The notes under the pieces were generated by a model that had not been told where the DNA came from, ran no database searches, and saw only the letters and a list, made by a program, of their open reading frames with translations. A DNA stretch of 33,481 nt from the NCBI RefSeq assembly GCF_000333615.1, contig NZ_BADL01000393.1:1-33481 (forward strand). The letters run 5' to 3'. The position numbers and the translations under genes are program-made. The DNA comes from Ideonella sp. B508-1. GTDB lineage: Bacteria > Pseudomonadota > Gammaproteobacteria > Burkholderiales > Burkholderiaceae_C. This document shows, in pieces, positions 32,374 through 33,481 of the stretch (position 1 is the stretch's first letter; each line of letters opens with the position of its first letter).

Positions 32374-33382
32374 GGCGCAGCTCCGCGGCGGGGGTGGCCA
32401 CCTGGGGCCGCGGCGGGGTCAGGCGCGGCGCCTCGCCCCCCGGCTGGCGACGCACGTGCAGGGTCAGCCGCACGCCCTCGCTGGACACGAACTCGCGGAT
32501 CTGGCGGATCACCCGCTCCTCGAACACATAGCCGGCGGCCAGCAGCAATGCGCCCTTGGTCGACAGCAGATCGCGGGCCAGCACCATGCCCGGCCGCAGC
32601 TGGATGGCCTCGATGCACTCGTCCTCGCGCTCCAGGGGTTCGGGCTCGGCCAGCACGGCCTCCAGGGCGGCCACCACCTGGGGGTCGTAATGGGTGCCGA
32701 TGCCGCCGCGGATGGCCTGCAAGGCCTGGGGCCGGGCATGCGGCTGTTCGGACAGAGCCCCGTGGATCAGGTCGTCGTAGTCGCTGGCCACCGCGACGAT
32801 GCGGGCCCCCAGCGCAATGCCCTCCCCCTCCAGCCCGTCGGGGAAGCCCTTGCCATCCACCCGCTCGTGGTGCTGGCGCACGATGCGGCCCACGCCATGC
32901 AGCCGGGCCAGCGGCATCAGCGCTGCCTCGCCATCCTTGGGGTGGTGGCGGTAGCGGGCCAGGTCTTCGGGGCCCAGCAGGGACAGGGGCTTGCCCAGCA
33001 TGCGGTCCGGGAAGCCGATGGTGCCGATGTCGTGCAGCAGCGCGCCCAGGTAGACCTCCTGCTGCGCGCGCTCATCCAGGCGCAGATGCGGCCCCATGCG
33101 CTTGACCAGGGCCGCCACCCGCCGGGCATGGCCGGCCACGGCGCCTTCGCGCATCTCCAGCAGGCCCGAGAACACGGTGACCGCCACCATGAAGTTCTCG
33201 TTGAGCTCCTCGTAGGCCTTCTCGAGCATGTCGTTGATCTGCTCGATCTCGGCCGTGCGGGCCTTGACCCGCTGCTCCAGCCCCTGGTTGAGCTCGGCCA
33301 GCGCCTGGTTCTGCGCCCGCACCTGGTCCAGCAACTGCTGGTTCTCCAGCTCCAGCTGGCGCCGCCGCAGGGCCTCCTGCAC
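32366..33382 (-). CDS. HD-GYP phosphodiesterase part of a response regulator
   Basis: These 338 codons, open from a GTG at 33382, encode a coiled-coil linker (about 1-60) and an HD-GYP domain (about 65-250): His117-Asp118 in LLHDIGTIGFPD, HHPKDGE (146-152), and HHERVDGKGFPDGLEG (171-186), where GYP reads GFP. A C-terminal domain (about 258-320) resembles the tail often following HD-GYP. It should hydrolyse c-di-GMP. The natural protein begins with a receiver domain further upstream, which is interrupted by TAG at 33434-33436. The GTG has no ribosome-binding site, so independent translation of this part is doubtful. Confidence 0.85.
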   Translation of the reverse strand: MQEALRRRQLELENQQLLDQVRAQNQALAELNQGLEQRVKARTAEIEQINDMLEKAYEELNENFMVAVTVFSGLLEMREGAVAGHARRVAALVKRMGPHLRLDERAQQEVYLGALLHDIGTIGFPDRMLGKPLSLLGPEDLARYRHHPKDGEAALMPLARLHGVGRIVRQHHERVDGKGFPDGLEGEGIALGARIVAVASDYDDLIHGALSEQPHARPQALQAIRGGIGTHYDPQVVAALEAVLAEPEPLEREDECIEAIQLRPGMVLARDLLSTKGALLLAAGYVFEERVIRQIREFVSSEGVRLTLHVRRQPGGEAPRLTPPRPQVATPAAELRHG

Positions 33383-33481
33383 GGTCAGCAGCAGGTCGGG
33401 ATCGTTCCAGGGCTTGGCGATGTAGCGGTGGATCTAGGGCTGGTTGATGGCCGCGATGGTGGAGCCGATGTCCGCTAGCCG
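33383..33481 (-). pseudogene. Receiver-domain end with in-frame TAG, cut by the window edge
   Basis: In frame with the HD-GYP region, this stretch reads RLADIGSTIAAINQP, then TAG (33434-33436), then IHRYIAKPWNDPDLLL. That is the last part of a CheY-like receiver, with the conserved lysine in AKPW. Homologous receivers have a sense codon (usually Glu or Gln) where TAG stands. The rest of the receiver lies outside the window. Either the regulator is truncated or one base is wrong; CAG to TAG would be a single change. Confidence 0.7.

Noticed and set aside
1-33481. CRISPR array, tRNA, rRNA or riboswitch
   Set aside because: No regular short direct repeats with spacers, no tRNA-like cloverleaf and no known RNA motif were noticed on reading; intergenic regions are mostly shorter than 150 bases.

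Overview
The window is very GC-rich, almost wholly coding, and reads like a Burkholderiales betaproteobacterium of the Ideonella/Rubrivivax/Comamonadaceae kind. Supporting signs are a Tat-exported high-potential iron-sulfur protein, a DUF3348-DUF802-OmpA-DUF2894 gene set that I associate with beta- and gammaproteobacteria, and dense c-di-GMP signalling. The genus assignment is inference; no rRNA or tRNA gene was seen.

Left block (1-13.7 kb): a catabolic cluster. A divergent TetR regulator (2006-2710) faces a plus-strand operon of beta-lactamase-fold esterase, cytochrome P450, GMC oxidoreductase and MFE-2-like SDR (2861-7922). Converging on it is a minus-strand operon of ferredoxin reductase, putidaredoxin-type ferredoxin, amidohydrolase, nitronate-monooxygenase-like flavoprotein and ETF-quinone oxidoreductase (13664-7974). 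A third minus-strand unit (1870-1) holds three SDR genes, the first of them frameshifted. Together they look like a pathway that hydroxylates a hydrophobic, probably alicyclic or terpenoid/steroid-like substrate, oxidises the alcohol, and feeds CoA intermediates towards beta-oxidation with electrons passed to quinone. A 24-bp box matching at 20 positions lies upstream of both minus-strand units and may define a shared regulon.

Junction (13.78-14.56 kb): a decayed IS3-family element marks the break between the catabolic block and a region with different base and codon style.

Middle block (14.6-23.5 kb): an RsbQ-like alpha/beta hydrolase, a small unknown protein and a membrane PH-domain protein; then a tightly coupled four-gene minus-strand operon (20915-16445) whose two central products look like a MotA/TolQ/ZorA-type subunit with a very long coiled-coil tail and a MotB/ZorB-type OmpA-domain partner. 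This is the best candidate for an uncharacterised system: an ion-driven envelope motor with two unknown partners. It is followed by an AmpG-like transporter, a HiPIP and a TauE/SafE exporter on the plus strand.

Right block (33.5-23.5 kb, minus strand): a seven-gene signalling operon with mostly overlapping or closely spaced genes, encoding REC-HD-GYP, PAS histidine kinase, PAS-GGDEF-EAL-REC, a 57-residue protein, HDOD, a response regulator and a membrane PAS-GGDEF cyclase. Both terminal genes are broken as read: an in-frame TAG in the first receiver domain and a frameshift in the last cyclase. With the triple frameshift in the left SDR, this raises the question of real decay versus residual sequence error.
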